Positions 18,909-28,300 of a DNA stretch of 44,741 nucleotides are shown one piece after another (within the stretch, counting starts at the first letter, position 1; each line of letters starts with the position of its first letter). The stretch spans positions 1 to 44,741 of the forward strand of contig JAKBCS010000029.1 in assembly GCA_021807595.1 (NCBI GenBank), read 5' to 3'. The notes beneath the pieces were generated by a model. The model did no database searches and was not told the origin of the DNA. It saw only the letters and a program-made list of their open reading frames with translations. The position numbers were made by a program, and so were the translations under genes. Source of the DNA: Planctomycetota bacterium (lineage in GTDB: Bacteria > Planctomycetota > Planctomycetia > Gemmatales > Gemmataceae).

Positions 18909-19295
18909 TCAATGTTCTTCCGACGCGATCTGCTTTTCGTATTGTTCCAAAGTCATCAGATGGTCCAGAGTTGTGCCCGGCTCAACCTTGACTTTGATGA
19001 GCCAACCTTTGTCGTAGGGATCGCCGGATATGATCGCCGGATCGGTCTCCAACTTCTCGTTGATCGCAACCACGTCTCCGGTTATCGGGGAGTAAAGATC
19101 GCTGACAGCTTTTACCGATTCGATCTCGCCGAACCCTTCGCCCTCGGCGACGAGATCTTCCAGGTTCGGCAGATCGATAAAAATAATGTCGGTCAGCTGA
19201 TCGACGGCGAACTTGGTCAGGCCGACCGTGCAGATGTCGCCTTCCAAATGCGCCCATTCGTGCGATTTGGCATAACGGAGTGTTTTCGGGTCCAT
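18909..19295 (-). CDS. gcvH: Glycine cleavage system H protein
   Basis: 128-aa lipoyl carrier of the glycine cleavage system. It shuttles the aminomethyl group from P- to T-protein and electrons to the L-protein. The lipoylation site is K62 in GEIESVKAVSDLYSPITG. The N-terminal YAKSHEWAHLEGD and the later NPxY-like SGDPYDKGWLIKV are typical. I start at ATG 19295 (MDPKTLRYAKSHEW), the normal family length. The frame is open to 19355 but the extra 20 residues are not family-like. It lies 56 bp after gcvT on the same strand. Confidence 0.95.
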   Translation of the reverse strand: MDPKTLRYAKSHEWAHLEGDICTVGLTKFAVDQLTDIIFIDLPNLEDLVAEGEGFGEIESVKAVSDLYSPITGDVVAINEKLETDPAIISGDPYDKGWLIKVKVEPGTTLDHLMTLEQYEKQIASEEH

Positions 19296-19351
19296 ATCGG
19301 TTCTCGTGTTTCTCGTATGCCCCGACACACGGGGCGGTTTCGGGAAAGCGT

Positions 19352-20431
19352 TCATCCTTTGGGTCGGCGATAGAACGGCAGAGGCGTCACGCGCGCCTCC
19401 TCCATTCTGCCGCGCACATCCACCGCGCAGAGGGTTCCCGACGCCGTGTGGCCTGGTTCCATATAGGCCATGGCGATTGGCTTGTTCAGCGTCGGGGTCA
19501 CGGTGCCGCTCGTCACATGACCTACGGGGCGGCCTGCCACCAGAACGGTCGATCCCTCGCGCGCGGCACGACGTCCTAGAATCTCCAGACCGACCCGGCG
19601 CGGCAGACGCGCATCGTCGCGCCGCCGAAGGAGAGCCTCCCGACCGACAAATTCACCCTTATCCATCTTAACCGCCCAGCTTAAGCCGGCTTGGAACGGA
19701 TCGAGGTCTTCAGTCAACTCGTGTCCATACAATGGCATGGCGGCTTCGAGACGCAAGGTATCACGCGCGCCGAGACCGCACGGCTTCGCTCCCCGGCGTA
19801 TCAACTCCTCCCATAATTCAAGCCCCTGCTCGGCCGACGCGATGATCTCGATGCCGTCCTCTCCGGTGTACCCCGTGCGGCTGACGATGCAATTCTGGCC
19901 TCGATAGTGCGCCGGTGTCGCAAAATAGTAGGCCAGTCGATCGGCATCGGTGTCCGTCAGGGCACGACAGAGCGCCATGGCTTGCGGTCCCTGCACGGCG
20001 ATCATACACGTTGTCGTCGTTTCATCCTTCACGTTGACGGCGAGTCCCTTTGCATGTTGGGCAATCCAGTTCACGATCTTGTCGCGGTTGGAGGCGTTGA
20101 CAACCATCGACCAGGTGTCCGGCCAACGATAGACCAACACGTCGTCGCGGATGCCGCCGAGTTCATTGCAGATCAGACCGTAACGAACTTGCCCGTTTTT
20201 CATCGTCTCGGCATTATTCGTATAGATTCGTTGGAGTAGAGCCAGCGCGTCGGGGCCAGCAAAAGACAGACGGCCCATGTGTCCGATGTCGAACAGCCCC
20301 GCCGCTTTGCGGACGACGTGATGCTCCTCGACGATACTCCCGTACTGAACGGGCATATCCCAACCGCCGAATTCGACCGTGCGGCCGCCGTGGGAGACGT
20401 GCCAATCGTACAACGGAGTGCGTAACGCCAT
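19352..20431 (-). CDS. gcvT: Aminomethyltransferase (glycine cleavage T protein)
   Basis: 359-aa T-protein. It uses tetrahydrofolate to release ammonia and form 5,10-methylene-THF from the aminomethyl group held on GcvH. Family segments: RTPLYDWHVSHGGRTVEFGGWDMPVQY near the N-terminus, GLFDIGHMGRL, GGIRDDVLVYR, SRTGYTGEDGIEI, and the C-terminal GHVTSGTVTPTLNKPIAM. I start at ATG 20431, which has AGGAG 4 nt upstream. The in-frame ATGs at 20446 and 20482 lack this. It is first in the operon gcvT-gcvH-gcvPA-gcvPB-lipM. The gene for the L-protein (dihydrolipoamide dehydrogenase) is not in the window. Confidence 0.95.
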   Translation of the reverse strand: MALRTPLYDWHVSHGGRTVEFGGWDMPVQYGSIVEEHHVVRKAAGLFDIGHMGRLSFAGPDALALLQRIYTNNAETMKNGQVRYGLICNELGGIRDDVLVYRWPDTWSMVVNASNRDKIVNWIAQHAKGLAVNVKDETTTTCMIAVQGPQAMALCRALTDTDADRLAYYFATPAHYRGQNCIVSRTGYTGEDGIEIIASAEQGLELWEELIRRGAKPCGLGARDTLRLEAAMPLYGHELTEDLDPFQAGLSWAVKMDKGEFVGREALLRRRDDARLPRRVGLEILGRRAAREGSTVLVAGRPVGHVTSGTVTPTLNKPIAMAYMEPGHTASGTLCAVDVRGRMEEARVTPLPFYRRPKG

Positions 20432-20513
20432 GATGCTCCTTTGCATGCGCGGAAACGGCACCATTGGATTTCGCCTTCCCACGCTGTCCCGCAGCGGGAA
20501 GACTCCGTGCCCT
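20432..20513 (-). promoter_or_regulatory. Folded 5' leader of the gcv operon (possible cis-regulatory RNA)
   Basis: The leader between the predicted start site and gcvT can form a closing helix, GGCAC (20511-20507) with GUGCC (20461-20457). It encloses a strong hairpin: CUUCCC (20501-20496) pairs with GGGAAG (20480-20475), with an inner 4-bp helix GCUG/CAGC around a 5-nt loop and a 2-nt bulge. The fold starts almost at the inferred transcript 5' end and ends about 15 nt before the AGGAG site. I do not recognise the glycine riboswitch core or a known THF riboswitch. A regulatory role is inference. Confidence 0.4.
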
Positions 20514-20520
20514 ATGGAAT

Positions 20521-20549
20521 ATGGTAGGCAGCATTCCGGCGTTCTCCAA
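20521..20549 (-). promoter_or_regulatory. Candidate promoter of the gcv operon
   Basis: On the minus strand TTGGAG (20549-20544) and TACCAT (20526-20521) are separated by exactly 17 bp, giving a sigma-70-like promoter with its start near 20514. This places the folded leader at the very 5' end of the mRNA. Only hexamer matching supports it. Confidence 0.4.
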
Positions 20550-20555
20550 GCGGGT

Positions 20556-20584
20556 TTGTGTCGTTTTCATGGATACGGTAGAAT
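20556..20584 (+). promoter_or_regulatory. Candidate promoter of the M28 peptidase gene
   Basis: TTGTGT (20556-20561) and TAGAAT (20579-20584) with a 17-bp spacer face the peptidase gene. The resulting leader contains a 7-bp GC-rich hairpin (CGGGGAG 20604-20610 with CTCCCCG 20618-20624), followed by GGAGG 6 nt before the ATG at 20660. It sits back to back with the gcv promoter. Confidence 0.45.
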
Positions 20585-20659
20585 GCACTGTAGATAAGGC
20601 TGGCGGGGAGGCTCTCGCTCCCCGAAAATCCTCTCGCCCAAGTAAATCGGAGGCGAACG

Positions 20660-21832
20660 ATGGCCGCGAGCACTTGGCTATTGATGTCCTTATGGATGGC
20701 GAATCCGGGTGACATATCCATCGTAGATGAGGCGGAGCTTTCCCCAGCCATTCACCAACGCGAACTGCGTGCCCACGTCTATCGTCTCGCTTCGCCGGAG
20801 TTTCTGGGTCGGAGTGGTCCAGGAGCGGCGCGGACATCGTTCCATCTCGCCGAGGCCTTCCAAAAGCTAAAATTAAAGCCGGCCTTTGGCGAGTCCTATT
20901 ATCAATCGATCCCTTCCCTCCTCAATGAAGGTACCGACAAGGCCAGCTTTATTGGCCGCAACGTCGGTGCCCTCTTGCCCGGCAGCGATCCAAAACTCAA
21001 GGACGAGTGGATTCTGTTGTGCGCCCACTACGATCATCTGGGGAAACAGGGAAAGACACTCTATCCCGGCGCGGACGACAACGCCACCGGCGTCGCCATG
21101 TTGCTCGAAGTGGCCGAGTATTTCGCGCTCACGAAGGACAAGCCGCGTCGAACCATCGCATTTTTGTCCTTCGATCAAGAAGAGACGGGGTTGCGCGGAT
21201 CGACCTACTTCGCCGCTCATCCGCCCATGCCGCTGCGTCAGCTGAAAGCGTGTCTGACCGCCGACATGCTCGGTCGTTCGATGGCCAACGTGATGGACGA
21301 ATATGTCTTTGTTCTCGGTAGCGAGTGTTCGACGGGCTTGCGCAAGCTCGTCGAAAAGACGCCTCCGCCGGAGGGATTGAAAATCGGCCGACTCGGTGCC
21401 GATCTCGTCGGAACACGAAGCGATTACGGTCCCTTCCGCGATCGGAGAGTACCGTTTCTGTTTTTCAGTACCGGCCAACATCCGGACTATCACTCTCCCT
21501 CCGACTTACCGGAGCGCGTGGATTACCGCAAACTCCAGCGAATCAGTCTTTTGATCCGCGACATGGTGAAGCGTCTGTCCAACGAAGACGGATCCCCTTC
21601 GTGGAACGAAAAGCCTTTGCCGCCGGATCTCGAAGAGGTTCGCACCGTGGCGGAGTTGGTGACGCGGGTGTTGTTGCGACAAGATAAGTTCGCTCTCACG
21701 GAGAAGAAACGCGAGTTGGTCGAAGGTGTGCAGCAACGATTGAGCAAAATCCTGAAGCAAGGAGAGGTCGCCGCCGCCGACCGCAGCTGGCTTCTGTGGA
21801 ACGCTCGTTTACTTCTCGTCACCGTCTTCTGA
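20660..21832 (+). CDS. M28 family zinc metallopeptidase
   Basis: 390-aa aminopeptidase-type zinc peptidase. Metal and catalytic motifs of clan MH are visible: CAHYDHLG (H123, D125), PGADDNATG (D139/D140), FDQEETGLRGS (E174 and E175), a following TADMLGR Asp, and a His in GQHPDYHSPSD. The N-terminus is weakly hydrophobic (TWLLMSLWMA) and may be an uncleaved or short export signal. GGAGG 6 nt upstream fixes the start. After the peptidase domain (to about 305) there is a helical, charged C-terminal extension of about 85 residues. The specific peptide substrate cannot be told from sequence. Transcription probably ends at the palindrome at 21840. Confidence 0.88.
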   Translation: MAASTWLLMSLWMANPGDISIVDEAELSPAIHQRELRAHVYRLASPEFLGRSGPGAARTSFHLAEAFQKLKLKPAFGESYYQSIPSLLNEGTDKASFIGRNVGALLPGSDPKLKDEWILLCAHYDHLGKQGKTLYPGADDNATGVAMLLEVAEYFALTKDKPRRTIAFLSFDQEETGLRGSTYFAAHPPMPLRQLKACLTADMLGRSMANVMDEYVFVLGSECSTGLRKLVEKTPPPEGLKIGRLGADLVGTRSDYGPFRDRRVPFLFFSTGQHPDYHSPSDLPERVDYRKLQRISLLIRDMVKRLSNEDGSPSWNEKPLPPDLEEVRTVAELVTRVLLRQDKFALTEKKRELVEGVQQRLSKILKQGEVAAADRSWLLWNARLLLVTVF

Positions 21833-21839
21833 CCGCCGA

Positions 21840-21887
21840 CTCGGAGCGCCAGCAAGGGAATCCCTTACTGGCGCTCCGAGCCGACAA
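21840..21887. repeat. 48-bp palindromic element, family A, copy 1
   Basis: A 41-bp palindrome (21840-21880; 19-bp arms around a 3-nt loop, one mismatch) is followed by CCGACAA. The same unit occurs at 41598-41645. The two copies share 39 of 48 bases by my count, and two stem positions differ by compensating changes (C-G to T-A and C-G to G-C). Here it lies between convergent stop codons and could serve both genes as a 3'-end hairpin. Confidence 0.85.
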
Positions 21888-21892
21888 GGCTT

Positions 21893-24451
21893 TTAATCGT
21901 CGTCATCATTCTGAGCGCGCGGCATGACGAAAGCAGCCCGCACCGGCGCGGGCATCGGCACATTTTCCCCCTTTACCGAACGCCAAACGACTTCGTTGAG
22001 CAACAGATCGTCGGCGGCATCCTCCTTCGCCAAATCGAATTTCTCCGACAGCTTCGCACCCCACGCCGTTGCTTTGTTCTTCTCCATCAAGTCCACCGCC
22101 GGCGTGCCATGCTCGTATGAACCGAGATCTGGAGTCCCTTGAAACGAGTGGACCATCGGCCGCGCCGCCGCGTCGAATTGGCTCATCGGTTTGAGACCGA
22201 GGATCAGTTCCATCGTCCGCAACATGCTGCTCGTCGAATACATCGTCGAATCGACATATCGATGTTTGGTGTAGGGGCTGATCACAAGGGCGACGGCACG
22301 ATGGGCGTCCACATGATCGGGACCGTTCTGGGCATCGTCCTCGACCACGAAAATTGCCGTGTCCTTCCAGAATTTGCTTTTGCTGACCGCCTCGACGACG
22401 AGTCCGAGGGCGAGATCATTGTCGGCCACCTGGGCGCGTGGCGTCGGCGCGCCGACTTTGGTTCCCGAAGTGTGATCGTTGGGCAATCGTAGGATCGTCA
22501 GACGAGGAAAACCTCCGTCGCGCTCGAAGCGATGCAGCTCGTCGATGAAGCGTTCGGCGCGCTTGACGTCGGGATAGTTGAGATCCCAACCGTGGAACTG
22601 CGAGTCGATGTGTCCCTTGAGCGCCTCGACGCGCGGCCTCGCCGGATCGCCGGGCTTCGCGCCCTCTTGGACCCACTCGCCGTAGCTGCGATAGCTGACT
22701 CCTGCCTCGGCGCAGCGATCCCATAGGTAGCCGCCCGCTCCTCGCGCGATGGCATCGAGGTTTCCTTCGGATGGGTAAATGCTCAGGTTTTTGATCGAAC
22801 TGCCGGTCGGTTTGCCGCGATAGGATAAGGGCCAAGTCTTCTCGACGAAATCCGTGGCATAGGCACCCATCGTCCACTGATGGCCGTCGGCGGACACTTC
22901 GCCCTCGACGTAGAAATTATCCAGTAGCACGAACTGCCGGGTCAGTTTGTGATGATTCGGCGTCACCTTCTCGCCGAATAAACACAAATTCGGAGCGCCA
23001 TTGCCCTCTTTCATGTCGCCGAATACTTGATCGTAGGTGCGGTTCTCTTTGACGATGTAGATGCAGTGCTTGATGGGGCTGGGGTCGCCAATTTTTTTGG
23101 GGATGGGGTTGCCTTCGGTCCATGCCCCGGTGGCGGCGAAATCGGCGCGGAGGGGGCAGCACGCATAGGCTTGCTTGCTGAGTTCGGCCATGGTGCGCGG
23201 CGAGGGCATTTCGAGAATGCCGAGCGTGCCTTGAAACAGTCTGCCGATGTACTGTTCGATGGACGGGAAACGACGCGGCAAAAGCGGATTCGGCCCTTGA
23301 GGATTGGGGCGCGAGGTGAGTCCCTTGCCGTTGGCGAAGTAGATCTTTTTGGCTTTGGCATCGAAGCGAACCGAGGTCGGATACCATCCGGCGGGAATAA
23401 AGCCGAGCGATCGGGCTTGTCCGCGCTTGGCGACGTGAAAGACGGCAATGTTGTTGGCGTCGGCGTTGGCCACGAAGAGCAACTCGCCGTCCGAAGACAG
23501 ACACAGGCTGCTCGGTGTGTTGCCCGAAGGCGCGTTGGGATGGAGCGCGCAGTCGATGGTTTGCAGTTCTTTCCCGTCGTTCTCGGCATCGAGGACGCAC
23601 ACGCGCGTCGAATTGGAACAGGCGACGTACAGCGTTTTTCCATCGGGAGAGAGCGCCATCTCCGTGGGGTGGCTCTGCGTGTTCCATCCGCTCTCAGCGA
23701 TCCGCTTGTCGCTTTTGAGATCGACTACGGCCACGGCAGATTTACCCCAAAGACTGACGAACAGTCTCTTGCCGCTGGGATCGACCAAGCACGTATACGG
23801 GTAGCTGTCTTTCCCCATTGGAATGGTGCGGCGCGCCTTGGGGTTTTCGAGCGGAACGATATTGACCGCGTGTCCCCACAACCCGGCGGCGTACAGCGTC
23901 TTGCCGTCGTCGGCGACGGCCAGACCGCTGGGTACGAACACGTTCGGTGGAGTCGCCATAGCCAGCGTGCGGTGGCGATGAATTAACCCCTCCTCAAAAT
24001 CCCAGACATGGACGACTTCCTGCTCGCCGCCGCTGGCGAACAGCGTCTTGCCGTCCGGCGCGAAACAGATCCCTTGAAACGCCTGGTCGATGGGCACGCG
24101 GCAAACGACACTCTGAGTGGTGCCTTGCAGGGAGACTACGGCGACCTCATGGGTGCCGAAGCCGGCGTGGAGCGCGACGATCCAGCGGCCCGATGGGTGC
24201 AGGACGAGATTGACGGGGAAGTCGCCGAGTGGAATCTGTTTGCCGGCCGGTTGCAGCGCCCATTGGTTCGGCAAACGGATCATCCCTCCCGGTTCGAGGC
24301 CCGGCAGCATCCGTCGGCGGCTGTCCTCCTTGGCGAGGACTTCGTCGCCCCGAACGGACGGCACATGAGGATGGGGAGTACGCGAAGCGTAGATTGTCAG
24401 GCCGGCGAAGCCCACGATGGGAAGCATGGCCGCGATCGAACGATATTTCAT
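21893..24451 (-). CDS. YVTN beta-propeller / phosphoesterase (PF04185-type) protein
   Basis: 852-aa predicted exported protein with a hydrophobic N-terminus (IAAMLPIVGFAGLTIYA). Residues about 75-400 hold YVTN/Lactonase-type propeller blades (VVHVWDFEEG, DDGKTLYAAGLWGHAV, DPSGKRLFVSLWGKSAVAVVD, SPDGKTLYVACSNSTRVCVLD). From about 465 comes an alkaline-phosphatase-superfamily phosphoesterase domain: YIVKENRTYDQVFGDM, SADGHQWTMGAYATDF, LPNDHTSGT and FVVEDDAQNGPDHVDAHRA, carrying the usual metal-ligand Asp/Asn/His residues. Phospholipase C or acid-phosphatase activity is possible for the fold, but the substrate is unknown. It ends in an acidic DDDD tail. A palindromic element separates it from the convergent peptidase gene. 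Confidence 0.88.
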   Translation of the reverse strand: MKYRSIAAMLPIVGFAGLTIYASRTPHPHVPSVRGDEVLAKEDSRRRMLPGLEPGGMIRLPNQWALQPAGKQIPLGDFPVNLVLHPSGRWIVALHAGFGTHEVAVVSLQGTTQSVVCRVPIDQAFQGICFAPDGKTLFASGGEQEVVHVWDFEEGLIHRHRTLAMATPPNVFVPSGLAVADDGKTLYAAGLWGHAVNIVPLENPKARRTIPMGKDSYPYTCLVDPSGKRLFVSLWGKSAVAVVDLKSDKRIAESGWNTQSHPTEMALSPDGKTLYVACSNSTRVCVLDAENDGKELQTIDCALHPNAPSGNTPSSLCLSSDGELLFVANADANNIAVFHVAKRGQARSLGFIPAGWYPTSVRFDAKAKKIYFANGKGLTSRPNPQGPNPLLPRRFPSIEQYIGRLFQGTLGILEMPSPRTMAELSKQAYACCPLRADFAATGAWTEGNPIPKKIGDPSPIKHCIYIVKENRTYDQVFGDMKEGNGAPNLCLFGEKVTPNHHKLTRQFVLLDNFYVEGEVSADGHQWTMGAYATDFVEKTWPLSYRGKPTGSSIKNLSIYPSEGNLDAIARGAGGYLWDRCAEAGVSYRSYGEWVQEGAKPGDPARPRVEALKGHIDSQFHGWDLNYPDVKRAERFIDELHRFERDGGFPRLTILRLPNDHTSGTKVGAPTPRAQVADNDLALGLVVEAVSKSKFWKDTAIFVVEDDAQNGPDHVDAHRAVALVISPYTKHRYVDSTMYSTSSMLRTMELILGLKPMSQFDAAARPMVHSFQGTPDLGSYEHGTPAVDLMEKNKATAWGAKLSEKFDLAKEDAADDLLLNEVVWRSVKGENVPMPAPVRAAFVMPRAQNDDDD

Positions 24452-24586
24452 TTCATCTCCCGACCGATGAGTGGAAGGTTGAGGCCGTTCGCCTGTCGTT
24501 TTGGTTCCATGTGGGGCACACGGAGTAGATTATTTACTCGACACAAGGTAAGACAAAGAAGATTTCCTGGCGAGAGGGATTAGTCT

Positions 24587-25345
24587 ATGAGTTCGAGCGG
24601 CGAGATGCCTGTCTCCTCCCGATGCGGGCTGCAATTCCTGGGCTGGTGCGTGCATGGCTACACAGCGCTCGGCCTCGTCGCCGCCGCCGCCATCGCCGAG
24701 CTGCTCGTGCAAGGCGGTGCGGAGGCGAATCGCCGGATTTTCTTTCTCATGCTCGCGGCTACCCTCATCGATGCCACCGACGGCACGCTCGCCCGTTGGG
24801 TGCGCGTCAAAGAAGTGTTGCCGGGGTTCGACGGTCGGCGGCTCGACGATCTCGTCGATTTTCTCACATACTCTTGTTTGCCGTTGTTTCTTATTTGGCG
24901 TGCGGCGCTCTTGCCGTCCGGCTGCGAGTCCATCTTGTTGTTGCCGCTGTTGGCGAGCGCCTACGGGTTTTGTCAAACGTCGGTCAAGACGGACGACGGC
25001 TATTTCCTCGGCTTCCCATCGTATTGGAATCTGGTGGCGTTCTATCTGTATGTCTTGCAACCCTTAGAGGTTTGGTTCACCGTCGGCTTGCTCGTCCTGT
25101 TCTCGCTGCTGACCTTCGTGCCGAGCCGATACCTCTACCCCAGCCAGCGCGGACGATTAAATCGCATTACCGCGATGCTCGGCTTGCTTTGGACGCTCTT
25201 ATTGGTCTGGATAATCTGGCTGATGCCCGACGATCGCACGCGCCCGCTAGCCGTCGTGTCGTTGTTCTTTCCCGCCTGGTATTTGGCACTGTCTTGGATT
25301 CTCAGCGTGCGTCTGTGGAGGCGGAAACTCATGTGCAAAGAATAA
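24587..25345 (+). CDS. pcs: Phosphatidylcholine synthase-type CDP-alcohol phosphatidyltransferase
   Basis: 252-aa integral membrane enzyme. The CDP-alcohol phosphatidyltransferase motif is read as DATDGTLARW, then G, then DGRRLDDLVDF, with the P-G-F-D-G-x2-LDD spacing of bacterial phosphatidylcholine synthases (CDP-diacylglycerol plus choline giving phosphatidylcholine and CMP). Six to eight hydrophobic segments follow the family layout, and YCTY/SYCLP-like (LTYSCLPLF) and KTDDGYFLGFPSYWN segments support Pcs over Pgs or Pss. GAGAGG lies about 9 nt upstream of the ATG. It is convergent with the kinase gene, with only 8 bp between stops. The alternative is phosphatidylserine synthase. Confidence 0.82.
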   Translation: MSSSGEMPVSSRCGLQFLGWCVHGYTALGLVAAAAIAELLVQGGAEANRRIFFLMLAATLIDATDGTLARWVRVKEVLPGFDGRRLDDLVDFLTYSCLPLFLIWRAALLPSGCESILLLPLLASAYGFCQTSVKTDDGYFLGFPSYWNLVAFYLYVLQPLEVWFTVGLLVLFSLLTFVPSRYLYPSQRGRLNRITAMLGLLWTLLLVWIIWLMPDDRTRPLAVVSLFFPAWYLALSWILSVRLWRRKLMCKE

Positions 25346-25353
25346 ACGCCGCC

Positions 25354-28300
25354 TTAAGGATCGAGCGGCATCCAATCTTGGATGTCGAAGCGAGCGTGAG
25401 GAGACGAGTGGGGAACGCTGGCCGCGTCCCTATAGGCGGCCCGGCTGGCCGTTAAGATTCGGTCGAGATCTTCAATACTCAGTTCGGACTGTTCGCGGCA
25501 GAACATTAAATCGGCTTGACCGGGCACATTGACCAATTGCAAATCGTCCAGAATGCGCTGCGCTTCTTCGCCGAACCGCTTGCCCGATTCGCTGGCCGGT
25601 ACGAGTAAGAAACAGCGGTCTTCCTTGGAGGACGGCGCGGGTTCGAGTAAAACGGGCGTTTGGTCGAGCGGAGGGCCACCCGCGCCGACTGCCTCGTAAA
25701 CGCCGCTGCGCCGTTTGTTCCGAGTCGTTTGGAGCGGCGGAGACGCCGAGACGTAGTAGCGGCGAATGCGTGCGTGCAGATCGGAGGCACTCGATGCGGT
25801 CGATGTGGAATCCTCGACGGAAAACTCAGCTTGTGCGACATCGGTTGTCGGTAAATGATTGCCCAGACAATGCACCGCTTGGGTGATGAGCGGCGTCATG
25901 AGGTGGCGCAGCAGATCCGTTGTGCCGAGTAATGCCTTTTGCAATCCGTCGCGTTGCGACAGCACTTGATCTTGAAAGGCCTGATCGAGTTGCGTCCAAT
26001 GATCGACGGTTAAGGTCTCAAGGAATCGTCGCGCCGCTTTTTCCAGATCTTTGACGCCGTCGGGAAGAACCACGCGCGCGGTAGCGGATTCGCGGATCGA
26101 GGCCCAAAACGATTCGGTGGATAAAACCGGCGTCGGACTATACTCCATGCCACTGGTACAGGTGGAAGGGGAGAAGTATTCGTCGGTTGATGGGTTCGAT
26201 GAAGCGGAGGTCTCTCCCGTCGATTCGGCCAACGTCTCTTGCAGATGGCGGAGTCGTTGGCGGCAAAACGACAAATCGCGCAGGCGATCGGCGAGCCGGC
26301 CTTGGAGAAAGCCGTAGAACTGTTGCACGGCGGACAGAGTGTCCTCGGCCAAACACTGGCGCGCGAAGGCGGCCAGATGGTCGATGAATACGCGCAGCAG
26401 ACGGCGCGATTTTCCGCCGAACCAGCTAAAACCGCCGGTTCCTTCGATGCAGTTGTCCAGCGCGCTTTGCAGCTGCTTTTGGCTGTGTTGCGATTTGTTG
26501 GCCTGCTGATGAAGGCGTTGCTGATGCGCTTCCATCGTGTCGCGGCAGTAACACAAGAAGCGGTTGACGGCGGCTTCGGCGAGAGCCAGACGTCGTCCGG
26601 GATGCTCGATTAGTCCGGCAACGGCGAGACCGAACCGCTGATCCCACTCCTCGGCTAGCTTCGCCGCCGCGCACTCGAGCGCGCGCGTCAAGCGGCTCTT
26701 ACGCTGGGGGCCGATGCTGGTGACGCCGGGCGGTTGTAAGCCGCCTCCCAACCAATCCTGCACCCGCGTCAACGCCTGCCGCGCCCACGCCCCTGGATCG
26801 TCTTGGGCGACCATCTGCTGCGACTGCTCCTCCACGGCGGCCAGCAATCGCGTCAATAGTTCGCGCGGACTACTCTCCAATTGTTGGCCGGCCAACTCCA
26901 AGATGCGATTGGCCAAGGCGTCGGGCTGAAGCTCGGAGTCGGCGAGTACGCGCGCTTGCGCGGCCTCAAGCAGATCGCGCGCCGTGATGCGCGGCTTGTC
27001 GTCGAGGATCGAGGGCGACAACGGATCGATCAGGGATGCGACATGCTTGTCGGAGATAACCGCATGGGCGTCCAGGTCGGGGGCCTGCCATTGTTCGAGG
27101 AGGCGTTGACAGGCACTCCGGGCGGCGAGATGCAACAACAAACCGCGCGGGAACCAAACGCCGAACGTGCCAAAGCCACGAAATGGAAAGGTTCCCTTTC
27201 GTTGTCGCGTTCGCTCCAACCGCGCGCCCAGTGGAGTCGTCAACTCGTGGAACAGATAGCTGCCTAGGTGCGCCATGGCGTCTCGCCGCGCTTCGGGAGT
27301 ACGATGCGCCAACGTCGAGAGGTAGGTACAATCGTAAGCCCCGCCCTCATCGACTAAACGTGGCCCGTCGCTGCCGTACTGCGCCGCGAAGCGCACCGCC
27401 GGATCGCTGAAGTGATAGACTTCGGTGAGCGTGGCGTAGAGATTTGCCAACTCGGCGGATGGAGTCGCTGGATCGTCCGGCGCGCCGCAGAAGAGAAAAC
27501 TCGATACCTGCCCTTCCGGCTGATGAAGCTGCGTGAGGAGTCGGCGGAGCGAATAGCCCAGATCGACGAAGAACCCACTGCCGCCGCCGCTGGCACATGC
27601 CACGACATAAATGCGCGGCACATTATCTCGAAGCGCTAAGCCGGTCGCACTGACGGTTTGATAGATACTGTCGGGATGGCACGCCGTTTGAATCTCGCGC
27701 CTCAGCCGTGCGATGAGGCGGAGGTAATTGTCGGAGAAAGCAAGTCGGCCCAAGCTGCGCGACCCCTGCGTTTTCAGAGACCGAGGCATGGCAAAGAGTT
27801 TCTCACGCGGCAGCCATTCGCTCAGCTGATCCAGCTGGCGGCGGCGATAGTGCGACACGGGCTGCAAGGGCAGATGTTGCACCTCCGTAGTGCGCAAAGC
27901 GACTTCGGGTGATCCGCGTGTCGCCTCTTTGACTGCGTCGCCGTCCGCATCGAGATAGAGGAACCGCACGAGTGGGACTTTATCGAGGTCGCCGAAACGG
28001 TCGAGGAAACGACAGCGCAGCTCTTGCAAGGCACGTCGGCCAAACGACCCGATGCCGATGACAACCGTGGGGCGCAAGGCTCCAGTATGCGGCTGAGCGA
28101 CGGTCATGCCCAGTTGCGAGATTTCTTCGTTGGGAATCGGAGCCGGATCGAGTGCCGGGGAATCCGCGGCATTCTCACCGGGCAACTGATCCAACATCAT
28201 GTTTTCCATCGTGTCGTAGATGGATTTCGGCCTCATTCCCTCCGGACCCAGCACGATGTTTTGCAACGAATCGGGACGAGTCGGCGCATGCACGGTGAAC

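Noticed and set aside
20432-20513. Glycine riboswitch upstream of gcvT.
   Set aside because: The conserved tandem glycine-aptamer core is not visible. Only an unidentified fold remains.
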